A stretch of DNA of 64,000 nucleotides from CAYVIB01 sp964451365 (GTDB taxonomy: Bacteria > Pseudomonadota > Gammaproteobacteria > Pseudomonadales > Cellvibrionaceae), in contig CAYVIB010000003.1 in the NCBI GenBank assembly GCA_964451365.1, forward strand, positions 62,001-126,000, in the 5' to 3' direction. The notes below the pieces were generated by a model. It was not told the DNA's origin. It made no database searches and saw only the letters and a program-made list of their open reading frames with translations. This document shows, piece after piece, positions 8,278 through 17,683 of the stretch (position 1 is its first letter; each line of letters begins with the position of its first letter). The translations under genes were made by a program, and so were the position numbers.

Positions 8278-8505
8278 TCAATTTTTGATGAATTTTGGGA
8301 GTTCGCGGAAAAAAAATGGAGTATTTTTTATATTTGGATGGTTTTCTTGAGAATTAAACTTCTCCTTCGCGGCTATATTTTTATCTTTTCCCGCGCGGTG
8401 GTTTGGTGGTTTTTTTATTTCCAAAGCCGTTGGAAAACTTGATGAAGTTAAAATGCCGCGCTGGAAAAAGCGCGTTAATTGAGACTGAATTTCCGTGTTC
8501 GACAA
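8278..8505 (-). CDS. Small hypothetical protein, TTG start
   Basis: A 75-residue frame starting MSNTEIQSQLTRFFQRGILT at a TTG (8505) preceded by a good AAGGAGAGAGG ribosome site. The first ~45 codons have ordinary composition; the rest is AT-rich and asparagine/phenylalanine-rich, like the surrounding noncoding DNA, so the C-terminus may be degenerate. It resembles nothing I recognise. It lies upstream of the histone-like gene on the same strand. The ribosome site is the main evidence, and it could be chance. Confidence 0.3.
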   Translation of the reverse strand: MSNTEIQSQLTRFFQRGILTSSSFPTALEIKKPPNHRAGKDKNIAAKEKFNSQENHPNIKNTPFFFRELPKFIKN

Positions 8506-8928
8506 CCTCTCTCCTTAAATAAATTCCAATATCACTCCCTGCTTAACGGAAAAAGACCCAAAAGGCAGAATCGAAAACCGAATACTCCTTTCGTCCTTAA
8601 CAATAATATTCCGGTTAATACGAATCACCTGCGGGCTTAGGACGGTTACCATAGACTTGTGGGTGCAATGCTTTCCCGGAGGAAAAATATCCCCTCCGGC
8701 TCGCGCACAGCGGACAATACATTTCGAAAACGTTTACAATGAAGTGTAAATTTTTCCAACACCCCCGCTTTCGTCATATTTCACAGCCAGTCTCAACTGC
8801 CATATTGCACTGCGGTTTTTCCAGGGCAACAATTGCTGGCGGGAAACACGATTCGCCAAAAAGGCGGGAATACTGCCCGCGAAAAGCTGATTCAGGGCGA
8901 CAATATCCAGGGGAGCACTGTCAGGGCG
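8506..8928. other. Noncoding region downstream of adk
   Basis: No convincing gene on either strand. It holds a hairpin at 8676-8699 (CCGGAGG/CCTCCGG) without a T-tract. The DNA leading left from here to the histone-like gene (8150-8350) is strongly AT-rich and has a CATCAAA..TTTGATG inverted repeat at 8258-8290. Confidence 0.5.
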
Positions 8929-8951
8929 AAAAAAAAGGGCAATATCGCCCT
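8929..8951 (-). terminator. Intrinsic terminator of adk
   Basis: On the minus strand AGGGC-GATATT-GCCCT is followed immediately by eight T residues. It lies 28 bases after the adk stop codon. Confidence 0.85.
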
Positions 8952-8978
8952 CTTCTTTCGTGTCATGGCCGAATAAAG

Positions 8979-9641
8979 CTATTCAGCTTGTTTAAGCGTG
9001 TCGAATACACGCTGGCGTATCTCCGCGAGTGGACCCACACCCTCGACCCGGGAGAATCTGGGGGCATTTTCTTCGCCACTTTCGGATAGCTTCTTATAGT
9101 AATCGATCAAGGGTTCTGTTTGCTCATGGTACACCGCCAGCCGCTTGCGAACCGTTTCTTCTTTATCATCATCGCGCTGGATCAGCGGCTCGCCTGTCTC
9201 GTCATCAAGTCCGGCTTTTTGGGGCGGGTTGTGCTCTGTGTGATATATCCTGCCGGAAGGTTCGTGGACACGCCTGCCACTCAATCTTGAAACGATTTCT
9301 TCATCTTCAACAAAAATTTCCAGCACATTGTCGATAGGCACACCGGAGTCGGCCAACGCCTGAGCCTGCGGAATGGTTCGGGGAAACCCGTCAAACAGAA
9401 ACCCGTTCTTGCAGTCGTCCCGAGCGATGCGTTCCTTCACAAGGTCAATAATAATGTCGTCAGAAACCAGGCCGCCGGCAGTCATTATATCCTGCACTTT
9501 CAGCCCCAGAGGAGAGCCTGCTTTTACAGCGGCACGCAACATATCTCCGGTGGATATTTGCGGAATACCGAAGGCTTCCATAATGAATTTTGCTTGCGTT
9601 CCCTTACCTGCGCCGGGTGCCCCCAGTAATATTACTCTCAT
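8979..9641 (-). CDS. adk: Adenylate kinase
   Basis: 220 residues from the ATG at 9641, which has a GAGGAG ribosome site; the longer open frame upstream has no family similarity. It catalyses ATP + AMP to 2 ADP in the cytosol. The P-loop is LLGAPGAGKGTQ at residues ~5-16. The AMP-binding ISTGDMLRAAV and GFPRTIPQAQAL follow, then a long-form LID domain (RVHEPSGRIYHTEHNPP) lacking the four zinc cysteines, as in most Gram-negative enzymes. It is monocistronic, with a terminator directly after it. Confidence 0.97.
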   Translation of the reverse strand: MRVILLGAPGAGKGTQAKFIMEAFGIPQISTGDMLRAAVKAGSPLGLKVQDIMTAGGLVSDDIIIDLVKERIARDDCKNGFLFDGFPRTIPQAQALADSGVPIDNVLEIFVEDEEIVSRLSGRRVHEPSGRIYHTEHNPPQKAGLDDETGEPLIQRDDDKEETVRKRLAVYHEQTEPLIDYYKKLSESGEENAPRFSRVEGVGPLAEIRQRVFDTLKQAE

Positions 9642-10152
9642 TGAAGAAATCTCCTCGATTTTAAACGATATACACCGGTTACTGCTTCTAAAGTGATGGG
9701 TTCCGCCAGGGGCCCTCAAACAACATCCGGCTCCTGCCGCGTATTGATACAGACACCGGCGATTGGCATTGCCCTTATCCGCCCACCGCCATGGAAAATG
9801 AATCAAAATGCGACGCCGCTGCGCAAAAACCGGGTCAATGCGGCTTCGGCAAAAACTGCCCCGGGAGACCGCTGGGGCGCAGGTGAACCAGCCAGGTTCA
9901 AGGCGGGTCGGCAGGCAAATACAAGCTAGGCGCGCCACCTGCAATATCCGGGTCAAACGGGCCGATAAGATACACTTCACGCCCCGCATGCACAAGTATT
10001 AACCTTCCTCCTGTCCGCCGTTAAATGGTCTATAAGTTATATATGTACGGTATACATATGGCCGTCCCGTATCCGGTAAGGGAGGCCCGGCATATGGCCC
10101 AATACTTGTATGCGTTTTTTAACTCAGACATCGTGAAGACAGGACGGGATTT
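9642..10152. other. Intergenic region between adk and a divergent small gene
   Basis: About 510 bp without a recognisable gene; the in-frame extension of adk has no family features. At 10041-10059 there is an inverted repeat ATATGTA-CGGTA-TACATAT in an AT-rich stretch, and CATATGGCC occurs at 10055 and 10091. These may be part of the promoter of the plus-strand gene at 10153, but no clear -35/-10 pair stands out. Confidence 0.45.
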
Positions 10153-10479
10153 ATGAGAGTGAAAGATTTGGTTGCCTACTGGGAAAGCCATGCGAACGAT
10201 AAATTGACGGCTGAAACTTACCAGATTCGACTTTCGGTGGAAGACGCGGCAAAACTGAAAGCACTGGTGGAAATGTATCCCAGGAGATCAAGGGAACAAC
10301 TGCTGAGTGAGCTTGTTTCGGCGGCACTGACCGAACTGGAAAGCAGTTTTCCTTATATCGCGGGTGATCGGGTCGTGTCGGTGGACGAATGGGGGGATCC
10401 CATTTATGAAGATGTGGGAGCAACTCCGGCATTTTTGTCGCTGACAAAAAAATATATGTCAAACGACAAGTTGAATTAG
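10153..10479 (+). CDS. Conserved small gammaproteobacterial protein (annotated in pseudomonads as pilin-assembly-like)
   Basis: 108 residues with no signal peptide or membrane segment. The N-terminus MRVKDLVAYWESHA, the central YQIRLSVEDAAKLKALVEMYPRRSREQLLSELVSAAL and the tail GDPIYEDVGATPAFLSLTKKY match a small conserved family that I recall being labelled pilin assembly protein or type 1 pili tip component in Pseudomonas. Nothing in the sequence supports a pilus role. The middle is consistent with a helical ribbon-helix-helix-like region, which is a guess. It stands alone between adk and mazG. Confidence 0.75.
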   Translation: MRVKDLVAYWESHANDKLTAETYQIRLSVEDAAKLKALVEMYPRRSREQLLSELVSAALTELESSFPYIAGDRVVSVDEWGDPIYEDVGATPAFLSLTKKYMSNDKLN

Positions 10480-10555
10480 GATATTGCGAGACGTTATCTT
10501 TATCGAATAGACAGTTGTGAGCCCTGCTCCGGCCGGACTACCGCGGCAAAGTATT

Positions 10556-11383
10556 TTATAAGCCTTCCTGCTTGGACTGGTTCCACAGCGTTTCCAGGAC
10601 GTCCTGGTTCACTTTTTCCAGTGTCGTTCCCGTGTCCCGCAGCTTCTCTTCCATGTAGCGAAACCGGCGTTCAAATTTTGTATTGGCAAAACGGAGAGTC
10701 TGCTCCGAATCAAAGCCAAGGAATCGGACCAGATTGACACAGGAAAACAGTAAATCCCCCAACTCATTTTGGATTTCCGGAACCCTCCGGCCGGAATCCA
10801 GCTCTTCTTCCAGTTCGCTTACTTCTTCTTTGATTTTGTTCAGGATGCCTTCCGGGTCCTGCCAATCAAACCCCACCCTGGAGGCCCGCTTCTGCAATTT
10901 TGCCGCGCGCGAAAGCGCCGGCAGAGCCAATGGAACATCATCAAGCAACCCGTGGCGACCCTTTTCTTTCCGCTCTTCTTTTTTTGTCTGTTCCCAGGAC
11001 TTTTTTACCCCGTATTCATCGGGGACCACGTCTCCCACGCGCTCACTCGTTAGTGTGCCATCGGGAAATACGTGCGGATGCCGGCGCAGGAGTTTTGCTG
11101 TCAGTTCGTGCACAACATCGGCAAAGGAAAAACGCTGGTCCTCGGTTGCCAATTGCGTATAAAAAACCACTTGAAACAGCAAATCCCCGAGCTCTTCGCG
11201 CAAATGGGCAAAATCCTCTTTTTCAATCGCATCCACCACCTCATAACTTTCTTCGAGCGTTGACGGTGTAATGGAAAGATAATCCTGTTTAATGTCCCAT
11301 GGGCAACCGGTGTCCGGATTGCGCAGGCGCGACATTAAATATAGAAGATCCTGCAACAAGTAACGATTCTCTTTGGCCGACAT
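10556..11383 (-). CDS. mazG: Nucleoside triphosphate pyrophosphohydrolase MazG
   Basis: 275 residues from the ATG at 11383 (MSAKENRYLLQDLL), preceded by AAGG; an upstream in-frame TTG lacks a ribosome site. Two MazG repeats are visible: CPWDIKQDYLSITPSTLEE with EELGDLLFQVVFY, and KIKEEVSELEEEL with NELGDLLFSCVNL. The EExxE and ExxD metal-binding acids are present in both. MazG hydrolyses dNTPs/NTPs and, in E. coli, helps lower ppGpp during starvation, which fits its position 31 bp downstream of relA. Confidence 0.95.
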   Translation of the reverse strand: MSAKENRYLLQDLLYLMSRLRNPDTGCPWDIKQDYLSITPSTLEESYEVVDAIEKEDFAHLREELGDLLFQVVFYTQLATEDQRFSFADVVHELTAKLLRRHPHVFPDGTLTSERVGDVVPDEYGVKKSWEQTKKEERKEKGRHGLLDDVPLALPALSRAAKLQKRASRVGFDWQDPEGILNKIKEEVSELEEELDSGRRVPEIQNELGDLLFSCVNLVRFLGFDSEQTLRFANTKFERRFRYMEEKLRDTGTTLEKVNQDVLETLWNQSKQEGL

Positions 11384-11414
11384 CGGGGTACCTTGAGGTG
11401 ACAAATGAGCGAAT

Positions 11415-13661
11415 TTATTTTCGGCGCGCTACCGATGAGATGTTTGGCAACTGGCTCAGACGGGCCAGCACGCGGCTCAATTCGCTGAGGTCGGTAACTT
11501 CCACCGTGAGCGACATTTCAACTGTATTTTTATCCTTGTCGGAAAGTGTCTGCATGGCGCTGATGTTGACCCGTTCCCGATCCAGCAGTGTGGCGATATC
11601 TCTTAACAGACCGTGCCGGTCAAAGGCCTCGATGGTAACGTCCGACGAGTAAAGTTTTCGCGGTTTTTGCGCCCAATCCACCTTGATAATCCGCTCCGGC
11701 TCTTCGGCCTGGCGACGCAACAGGTTGACACAATCCTGCCGATGGATGGAAACACCACGCCCAAGCGTGATATAGCCGCTGATGCGTTCGCCGGGTATCG
11801 GCGAGCAGCACTGGGCGATATGGGATAGAAGATTACCCACGCCGTCAATGTACACATCTGTATCGTTGTCTTCCCGTGAAGCCCGCCCCACCAGCGACAC
11901 TACCGGCTTCTGGGGTTTATCGACATTCAACAGTCGCTGGGCAGCGCCAATAACGCGATCCACACCCAGGTCACCGGTACCGACCGCGGCATACAGGTCG
12001 TCCAGGGTTTTGAGATTCAATTTGCTGATCAGCGCATCGAAATCCAGGTTTTCCACCCCCAGCCGCTTGAATTCGTGATCCAGCAACGCCCGTCCGTCGG
12101 CAATGTTTTGATCGCGGTCCTGCAACTTGAACCATTGCTGGAGCCGGCTGCGTGCGCGGGACGTGGTGATATAACCGAGCGATGGGTTGAGCCAGTCCCG
12201 GCTCGGCGCCTCGCGCTTGCCATTGAGGATTTCCACCTGGTCGCCCGTTTTCAGCGGGTGGTTCAGAGGCACGATGCGGCCGTTGACTTTCGCCCCCCGA
12301 CAGCGGATGCCCACATCGGAGTGGATGCGGAAGGCGAAATCTACCGGAGTTGCTCCTTCGGGCAGGTCGATTACGTGCCCCTCCGGAGTAAACAGGTAGA
12401 TCCGGTCCTGCTCGATTCCCCGTGGCAGGTGGTCGTCCCAGGGACTGCCGCCAACTTCATCGTGCCACTCCAGCACCTGGCGCAACCACTCTATTTTTTG
12501 CTCGTAGCTGGTGGGGGAGCCGTCCTTTTCGGTATCTTTGTAGCGCCAGTGAGCACAGACGCCGTATTCCGCCTCGTCGTGCATGGCGCGGGTTCGTATC
12601 TGGACCTCGAGCACGCGGTTGGCTGGCCCGACCACCGCCGTGTGCAGCGAGCGGTAGCCGTTTTCCTTTGGGTTGGCGATGTAGTCATCAAACTCGTTGG
12701 GGATGTTGCGCCACAGCGAGTGAACGATACCGAGCACCCCGTAGCACTCGCGTTCGGAGTTAACCAGAATGCGCACGGCCCGAATATCGTAGACTTCGGA
12801 AAAGCCGATGTTCTTGCGCCGCATTTTCCGCCAGATGCTGTAAATATGCTTCGCGCGCCCGTAAATCTCCGCGTCGATGTTTTCCGCCTTGAGGGCTTTT
12901 TGCAAAATGGCGATAACGCCATCGATGTACACCTGCCTGTCGAGGCGGCGTTCCGCCAGCAACTTGGCGATGTACTTGTAATCGAAGGGTTGCAGGTAAC
13001 GAAACGCCAGATCTTCCAGTTCCCATTTGATGTGGCCGATGCCGAGCCGGTGGGCCAGGGGTGCGTAGATGTCGGACACCTCCCGGGCAACACGCTGGCG
13101 TTTTTCCACCGGTGCGGTTTTAACGGCGCGGATGGCGCAGGTTCGCTCAGCCAGCTTGATCAATGCCACCCGTACATCGTCGATCATGGCCACCAGCATT
13201 TTGCGGACATTCTCCGCCTGCTCGGTGGACTCCTTGCCGAAAACGCTGTCACCGGAGTGGTTGGTCAGGCTGCTAATGGCGGCCATGCGCCGGACCCCGG
13301 AAATCAATCGGGCCACGGTGTCGCCAAAGCGTTTTTCAACTTCCTCTTCGGTAAGCTTGTTTTCCCGCACGCTACGGTAGAGTACGGCGGCCACCAGGGT
13401 GTCGCAGTCGAGTTGCAGGTCGGCAAGAATTTCAGCCATTTCCAGGCCCGCCTGATAGGTGGAATACCCTTCCCCCCAGCCGGTGAGCTTGTCCCCTTCC
13501 CGGCTCTCCACCTTTGCCGCCAAATCGCAGGCCTGGCAAAGGATTGGCGCCGCCTGCTCCTGATCCGGTAACCGGGCGATACTGAGTACCCGCGTCGCCC
13601 ACGCGAACGTATCCAGGCTACCCTGGCTGTCGACCGGTCGGTCTCGTCTGACTTTAACCAT
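11415..13661 (-). CDS. relA: GTP pyrophosphokinase RelA
   Basis: 748 residues, the usual RelA length. It makes (p)ppGpp on starved ribosomes. The order is: pseudo-hydrolase domain, in which the HD/ED motif is replaced (AAVLYRSVRENKLT), as in monofunctional RelA; synthetase domain with RAVRILVNSERECYGVLG, the acidic EFDDYIA and NGYRSLHTAVVGP; TGS domain (IYLFTPEGHVIDLPEGATPVDF); zinc-finger/RIS region with CCSPIPGERISGY and HRQDC; and a C-terminal ACT domain. It is followed by mazG and preceded by cysM on the same strand. The ribosome site before the ATG at 13661 is weak. Confidence 0.97.
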   Translation of the reverse strand: MVKVRRDRPVDSQGSLDTFAWATRVLSIARLPDQEQAAPILCQACDLAAKVESREGDKLTGWGEGYSTYQAGLEMAEILADLQLDCDTLVAAVLYRSVRENKLTEEEVEKRFGDTVARLISGVRRMAAISSLTNHSGDSVFGKESTEQAENVRKMLVAMIDDVRVALIKLAERTCAIRAVKTAPVEKRQRVAREVSDIYAPLAHRLGIGHIKWELEDLAFRYLQPFDYKYIAKLLAERRLDRQVYIDGVIAILQKALKAENIDAEIYGRAKHIYSIWRKMRRKNIGFSEVYDIRAVRILVNSERECYGVLGIVHSLWRNIPNEFDDYIANPKENGYRSLHTAVVGPANRVLEVQIRTRAMHDEAEYGVCAHWRYKDTEKDGSPTSYEQKIEWLRQVLEWHDEVGGSPWDDHLPRGIEQDRIYLFTPEGHVIDLPEGATPVDFAFRIHSDVGIRCRGAKVNGRIVPLNHPLKTGDQVEILNGKREAPSRDWLNPSLGYITTSRARSRLQQWFKLQDRDQNIADGRALLDHEFKRLGVENLDFDALISKLNLKTLDDLYAAVGTGDLGVDRVIGAAQRLLNVDKPQKPVVSLVGRASREDNDTDVYIDGVGNLLSHIAQCCSPIPGERISGYITLGRGVSIHRQDCVNLLRRQAEEPERIIKVDWAQKPRKLYSSDVTIEAFDRHGLLRDIATLLDRERVNISAMQTLSDKDKNTVEMSLTVEVTDLSELSRVLARLSQLPNISSVARRK

Positions 13662-13720
13662 CCAACACTGCTGCTTTGATTATTAAGCTGAATTATCCAA
13701 GGGCTTTGGTAGCGAAGTAC

Positions 13721-14638
13721 TTACACACCTGTCGCTTCAAATAAACCGGAACTGAGGTAACGGTCACCCCGATCACAAATAATAGCCACTATTACCGCGT
13801 TATCAATGGACTGACTCAATTCCAACGCAGCCGCGACCGCCGCACCGGACGACACGCCGCTGAGAATGCCTTCCTTGCGCGCCAGTTCGCGGGTGGTCTG
13901 CTCCGCTTTTTGCTGGGACATACTCACCACCCGGTCAATATTTTCGCCAGTAAATATGGATGGCACATATTGGGGCGACCAGCGTCGAATTCCAGGTATT
14001 TTCGCGCCTTCCTCGGGCTGTAGCCCGACCACCTGAATTTCCGGATTCCGGCTTTTCAGGTAGGCGGAGGTACCGACAATCGTCCCGGTTGTCCCCATGG
14101 AGCTGACGAAATGCGTTATTGTGCCGCGGGTTTGCTGCCAGATTTCGGGGCCTGTACCGGTAAAGTGGGCCCACGGATTGTCCGGATTGGCAAACTGGTC
14201 CAGCACAATCCCCTTGCCTTCCAGCTGCATTTGTCGGGCCAGGTCGCGCGCGCCTTCCATGCTCTCCTCCTTGCTCACCAACACCAGTTCGGCGCCATAG
14301 GCGGTCATCGCTGCTTTTCGCTCCGAAGTCATGTTGTCGGGCATGATAAGAATCATTCGATAGCCCTTGATCGCCGCCGCCATCGCCAGCGCGATGCCGG
14401 TATTGCCGCTGGTGGCCTCTATCAAGGTGTCGCCCGGTCTGATATCGCCCCGCTCTTCCGCCTGGTTGATCATCGACATGGCTGGCCTGTCCTTGACGGA
14501 ACCCGCCGGGTTGTTCCCCTCCAGCTTTACCAGCACAATATTTCTTTCCGCCCCCGGCATACGCTGTAAGCGCACCAACGGCGTATGCCCGATGCAGGAT
14601 TCAATGGTGGGAAAACTGACGCTTGTGAATTGATTCAT
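13721..14638 (-). CDS. cysM: Cysteine synthase B
   Basis: 305 residues, a PLP-dependent O-acetylserine sulfhydrylase. The PLP lysine lies in NNPAGSVKDRPAMSM near residue 50, the substrate loop is ATSGNTGIALAM, and the phosphate loop is MGTTGTIVG. Absence of the longer CysK-type loop and the wording EEGAKIPGIRRW favour CysM. It is divergent from the GacS gene, as in Pseudomonas, where cysM also lies between gacS and relA; the 23S rRNA methyltransferase gene rlmD usually found there is missing here. Confidence 0.93.
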   Translation of the reverse strand: MNQFTSVSFPTIESCIGHTPLVRLQRMPGAERNIVLVKLEGNNPAGSVKDRPAMSMINQAEERGDIRPGDTLIEATSGNTGIALAMAAAIKGYRMILIMPDNMTSERKAAMTAYGAELVLVSKEESMEGARDLARQMQLEGKGIVLDQFANPDNPWAHFTGTGPEIWQQTRGTITHFVSSMGTTGTIVGTSAYLKSRNPEIQVVGLQPEEGAKIPGIRRWSPQYVPSIFTGENIDRVVSMSQQKAEQTTRELARKEGILSGVSSGAAVAAALELSQSIDNAVIVAIICDRGDRYLSSGLFEATGV

Positions 14639-14881
14639 ATTTATTCCGTGTCATCCGACGGATTGCAGAAAAAAGTACGCTGGAAGAAAGTGAAGAAACC
14701 ATTGATAAAAAAAGAAATTATCGCTAATTTTACCAGTCTTGGGTGATGTCCATGATGGTTTGGTTATTCAATATTAGAATAATGTCCTTCACAAATCGCC
14801 TATTATAAAAAAATAATCCGTTCCGTAGAATCCAAAATCCGTATCCCCCGCGACAGACAGTTCAAATAATAGGCGCCCCGA

Positions 14882-17683
14882 ATGCAAATCAGCAGCCGCA
14901 ATACCAGCCTTCTGAAATTAGTACTTGCACCACTGGTTGCCACCCTCGCCATTCTTTTTTCCGCTTTTTTTGCCTTTCACTATTACCACCTGAACAAACG
15001 TGTGGATCAGTACCGGTTCTTTATCAGTCACACACTGGTGACATCTCTGGATCGCAGGCAGGCTTCGCTGGAGTATATAGAACACACTGTCAGCGGCGCG
15101 TTATCGGTTGAACCGTATCGCTCCGTCCTGTTTATCGACGGTAATGGCGACCTGGTCAAACAGTACGGGCTACCTGTTGAAGCCCAATCGATTTTTACAA
15201 ATAAAATATACTGGCAGAATAAAAACCGTCTTTTCCTGAACTTTCCCTTAAACAATGCGCTACAGCTTGGCGAAGCAGGAACTGCCCGCAGCGTCATGGT
15301 CGCCATTGATCGCTCTCCGACATACCTGACCCTTTATCAATCGATCATCTTTTTACTTGTTGTCGGCATCGCATGTACCGTTCTGGCGCTCGCGTTTTCC
15401 CGTCACCTTATAAACTCCATTATCCGGCCAGTATCAATTATTCAAAAAAGACTGGATGAATATAACCAGGGACAGTTGGATAACGCTATTCAGATCAATG
15501 ACAACGTCCTTTTTAGCAGCCTGGTTCGCGATTTGAATCAATTTGTGCACGACCAGAAAATTGCGCGGGAGAATACCCAGCAGTCCATCGACCAGTCGAT
15601 AGAGGATCTTCGGGAAACGCTGGAAACGGTGGAAATCCAGAATATCGAGCTGGACCTGGCGCGAAAAAACGCGCTGGCCGCCAGCCGGGTAAAGTCGGAA
15701 TTTCTGGCGAATACCAGTCACGAAATACGAACACCGCTAAACGGCATCTTGGGATTTTCCGGGTTATTGGCCAAAACCGACTTATCCTCACAGCAAAAGG
15801 AATACGTCAATACCATTAGCGAATCGGCCAAGGTGCTGTTGACCACCATTAACGATATCCTGGATTTTTCCCGCCTGGAGATCGGCACACTCTCACTTGA
15901 TTACAAACCTGTGCGCATACGGCAGATTGTCGAGGAGGTTCTTAAATTCCAGGCACCGCTGGCAAACGAGAAGAAGGTGCGCCTGCTGACAATCATCGAA
16001 CACGATGTACCGGAACAACTGCTGGGTGATCCACTGCGCCTCAAGCAGGTATTTTCCACATTGATGGCAAATTCAATTTCCTTCGCGGAGTCGAACTACA
16101 TTCTTGTGCGAATCAAGCGGGAGGAGGAGTATGAAAACCAGTACGTGCTCCGATTCAGTATCAGTAGTAATGGCTCAAATCTGTCACAGGAACAACGGGA
16201 AAACCTGTTTGATTCCTACATCCAGCTCGATAATTTTAATTTTGAAAACGGCAACACCACCGCCAACGCCACCGGGCTGGGACTCGCTATTGCCAAAGGC
16301 CTGGTGGACCGCATGAAAGGCCGGATCGGCGTGGAAAGCTCGGATGCCCAGGGCACCACATTTTGGTTTACATGTACTCTCGGCATGGACCTGAACATCA
16401 CCAACCTCTCCGGGTACCTGTCGGGCACATTATCGGGAGTTAACGCTGTTCTTTTCGATCCCGACCCGATGGGCCGCGCTGAAATATCGCATTACTTAAA
16501 AGGCTGGGGCGTGCGGGTAATCGAACCTGAAAGCCCGGACAAAATTTTGCTCGAGGCACGACAACATTTTTACCCCGACACAAAAAATATCGTCATTATC
16601 GACATCCAGCCCAACAACGATGAAAAATGTTTCGATGAGCTAATTTCCCTGATAAAGGACGTCAACACGATTCATTCCACGCCAGTAATTTTACTTTGCC
16701 CGCCCGTCATTCAGAGACTGATGGAGAATGAACTCAAAGACAGCATAAATACCTGCATGCACCGGCCGGCTCTGTGCAATCGCCTGCACGAAAGTATTTG
16801 CAAACAGCTCGGAATCAGGAATGAAACCGACAATGAAAAGAAACCTGTCGTCAAACCGCCTTCCCATGTAACCAAAACCCCGGCTGTGAAAGTGCTTGCG
16901 GTGGACGACAACGAGGCAAACCTGAAGCTGGTAAACGAGTTACTGAAGGATATGAATATTGAAGTGCGGCTCGCGGACAATGGTGAAGCCGCCGTAAACC
17001 TGGTGGCCAAAAATGCCTTCGACCTGATTCTGATGGATATTCAAATGCCGGGCATGGACGGGCTGGAGGCAACCAGGCGCATCAGGGAACTGGAACGCGA
17101 AACCGGTCGAACTCCCATTATCGCATTGACGGCGCATGCCATGAGCGACAATAAATCAAAGCTTTTACTGGCGGGAATGGATGACTATCTAAGTAAACCC
17201 ATCAGCGAAAACGAACTAAAACATCTGGTGCAGCGCTGGGCCAGACAACCCCTGCCCGCGGGACAAGCCAAACCGTTACGCCCATTTGCCGATACCGCAA
17301 AGGCAAAAATTGAAGAGCATTCAGCGGTCAACGTTGAAGAATGCCTGCTATTGGCAAAAAATAAACCCGACCTGGCCAGGGACATGTTGAAAATGTTGAT
17401 TGATTCACTGCCAAAATGCCATTCCGACATTCGCGCCTACCACGAGGCATCCGATTTTACCCGACTGCAGGAAGTTGTTCACAAGTTACACGGGGGATGT
17501 TGCTATTGCGGTGTTCCCGTCTTGCGCGAGAGCAGTTCCACATTGGACAAATTGCTGGTAAAAAATGAGGTGGGTAACCTGGACGAACTGGTCAAAAAAA
17601 TTATTCGGGATATTGAAGAATTAATGGATTGGGGAAAAGAAAACGAGCTTGACACGCTGTTCGGTATCCGCGCGACATTCTAG
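14882..17683 (+). CDS. gacS: GacS/BarA-type hybrid sensor histidine kinase with degenerate G1 box
   Basis: 933 residues. TM1 is at ~12-32, followed by a periplasmic loop and TM2 at ~158-178, then HAMP and a coiled coil. The dimerisation helix has NTSHEIRTPLNG with phospho-acceptor H280. In the ATPase domain the N-box (LMANSISF) and G2 box (GLGLAIAKG) are kept, but the DxGxG G1 box reads SSNGSN. A pseudo-receiver (~510-650) precedes a true receiver (VDDNEAN, ILMDIQMPG, D719), and an Hpt domain has H867 (VVHKLHGG). In relatives this kinase signals via GacA and Rsm small RNAs. Orthology rests on architecture and the cysM/relA neighbourhood. The stop codon is the first three bases of a MITE-like element. 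Confidence 0.88.
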   Translation: MQISSRNTSLLKLVLAPLVATLAILFSAFFAFHYYHLNKRVDQYRFFISHTLVTSLDRRQASLEYIEHTVSGALSVEPYRSVLFIDGNGDLVKQYGLPVEAQSIFTNKIYWQNKNRLFLNFPLNNALQLGEAGTARSVMVAIDRSPTYLTLYQSIIFLLVVGIACTVLALAFSRHLINSIIRPVSIIQKRLDEYNQGQLDNAIQINDNVLFSSLVRDLNQFVHDQKIARENTQQSIDQSIEDLRETLETVEIQNIELDLARKNALAASRVKSEFLANTSHEIRTPLNGILGFSGLLAKTDLSSQQKEYVNTISESAKVLLTTINDILDFSRLEIGTLSLDYKPVRIRQIVEEVLKFQAPLANEKKVRLLTIIEHDVPEQLLGDPLRLKQVFSTLMANSISFAESNYILVRIKREEEYENQYVLRFSISSNGSNLSQEQRENLFDSYIQLDNFNFENGNTTANATGLGLAIAKGLVDRMKGRIGVESSDAQGTTFWFTCTLGMDLNITNLSGYLSGTLSGVNAVLFDPDPMGRAEISHYLKGWGVRVIEPESPDKILLEARQHFYPDTKNIVIIDIQPNNDEKCFDELISLIKDVNTIHSTPVILLCPPVIQRLMENELKDSINTCMHRPALCNRLHESICKQLGIRNETDNEKKPVVKPPSHVTKTPAVKVLAVDDNEANLKLVNELLKDMNIEVRLADNGEAAVNLVAKNAFDLILMDIQMPGMDGLEATRRIRELERETGRTPIIALTAHAMSDNKSKLLLAGMDDYLSKPISENELKHLVQRWARQPLPAGQAKPLRPFADTAKAKIEEHSAVNVEECLLLAKNKPDLARDMLKMLIDSLPKCHSDIRAYHEASDFTRLQEVVHKLHGGCCYCGVPVLRESSSTLDKLLVKNEVGNLDELVKKIIRDIEELMDWGKENELDTLFGIRATF

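Noticed and set aside
12075..13571. 498-codon plus-strand frame
   Set aside because: Antisense to relA; the length reflects GC-biased third positions of the real gene, not coding.
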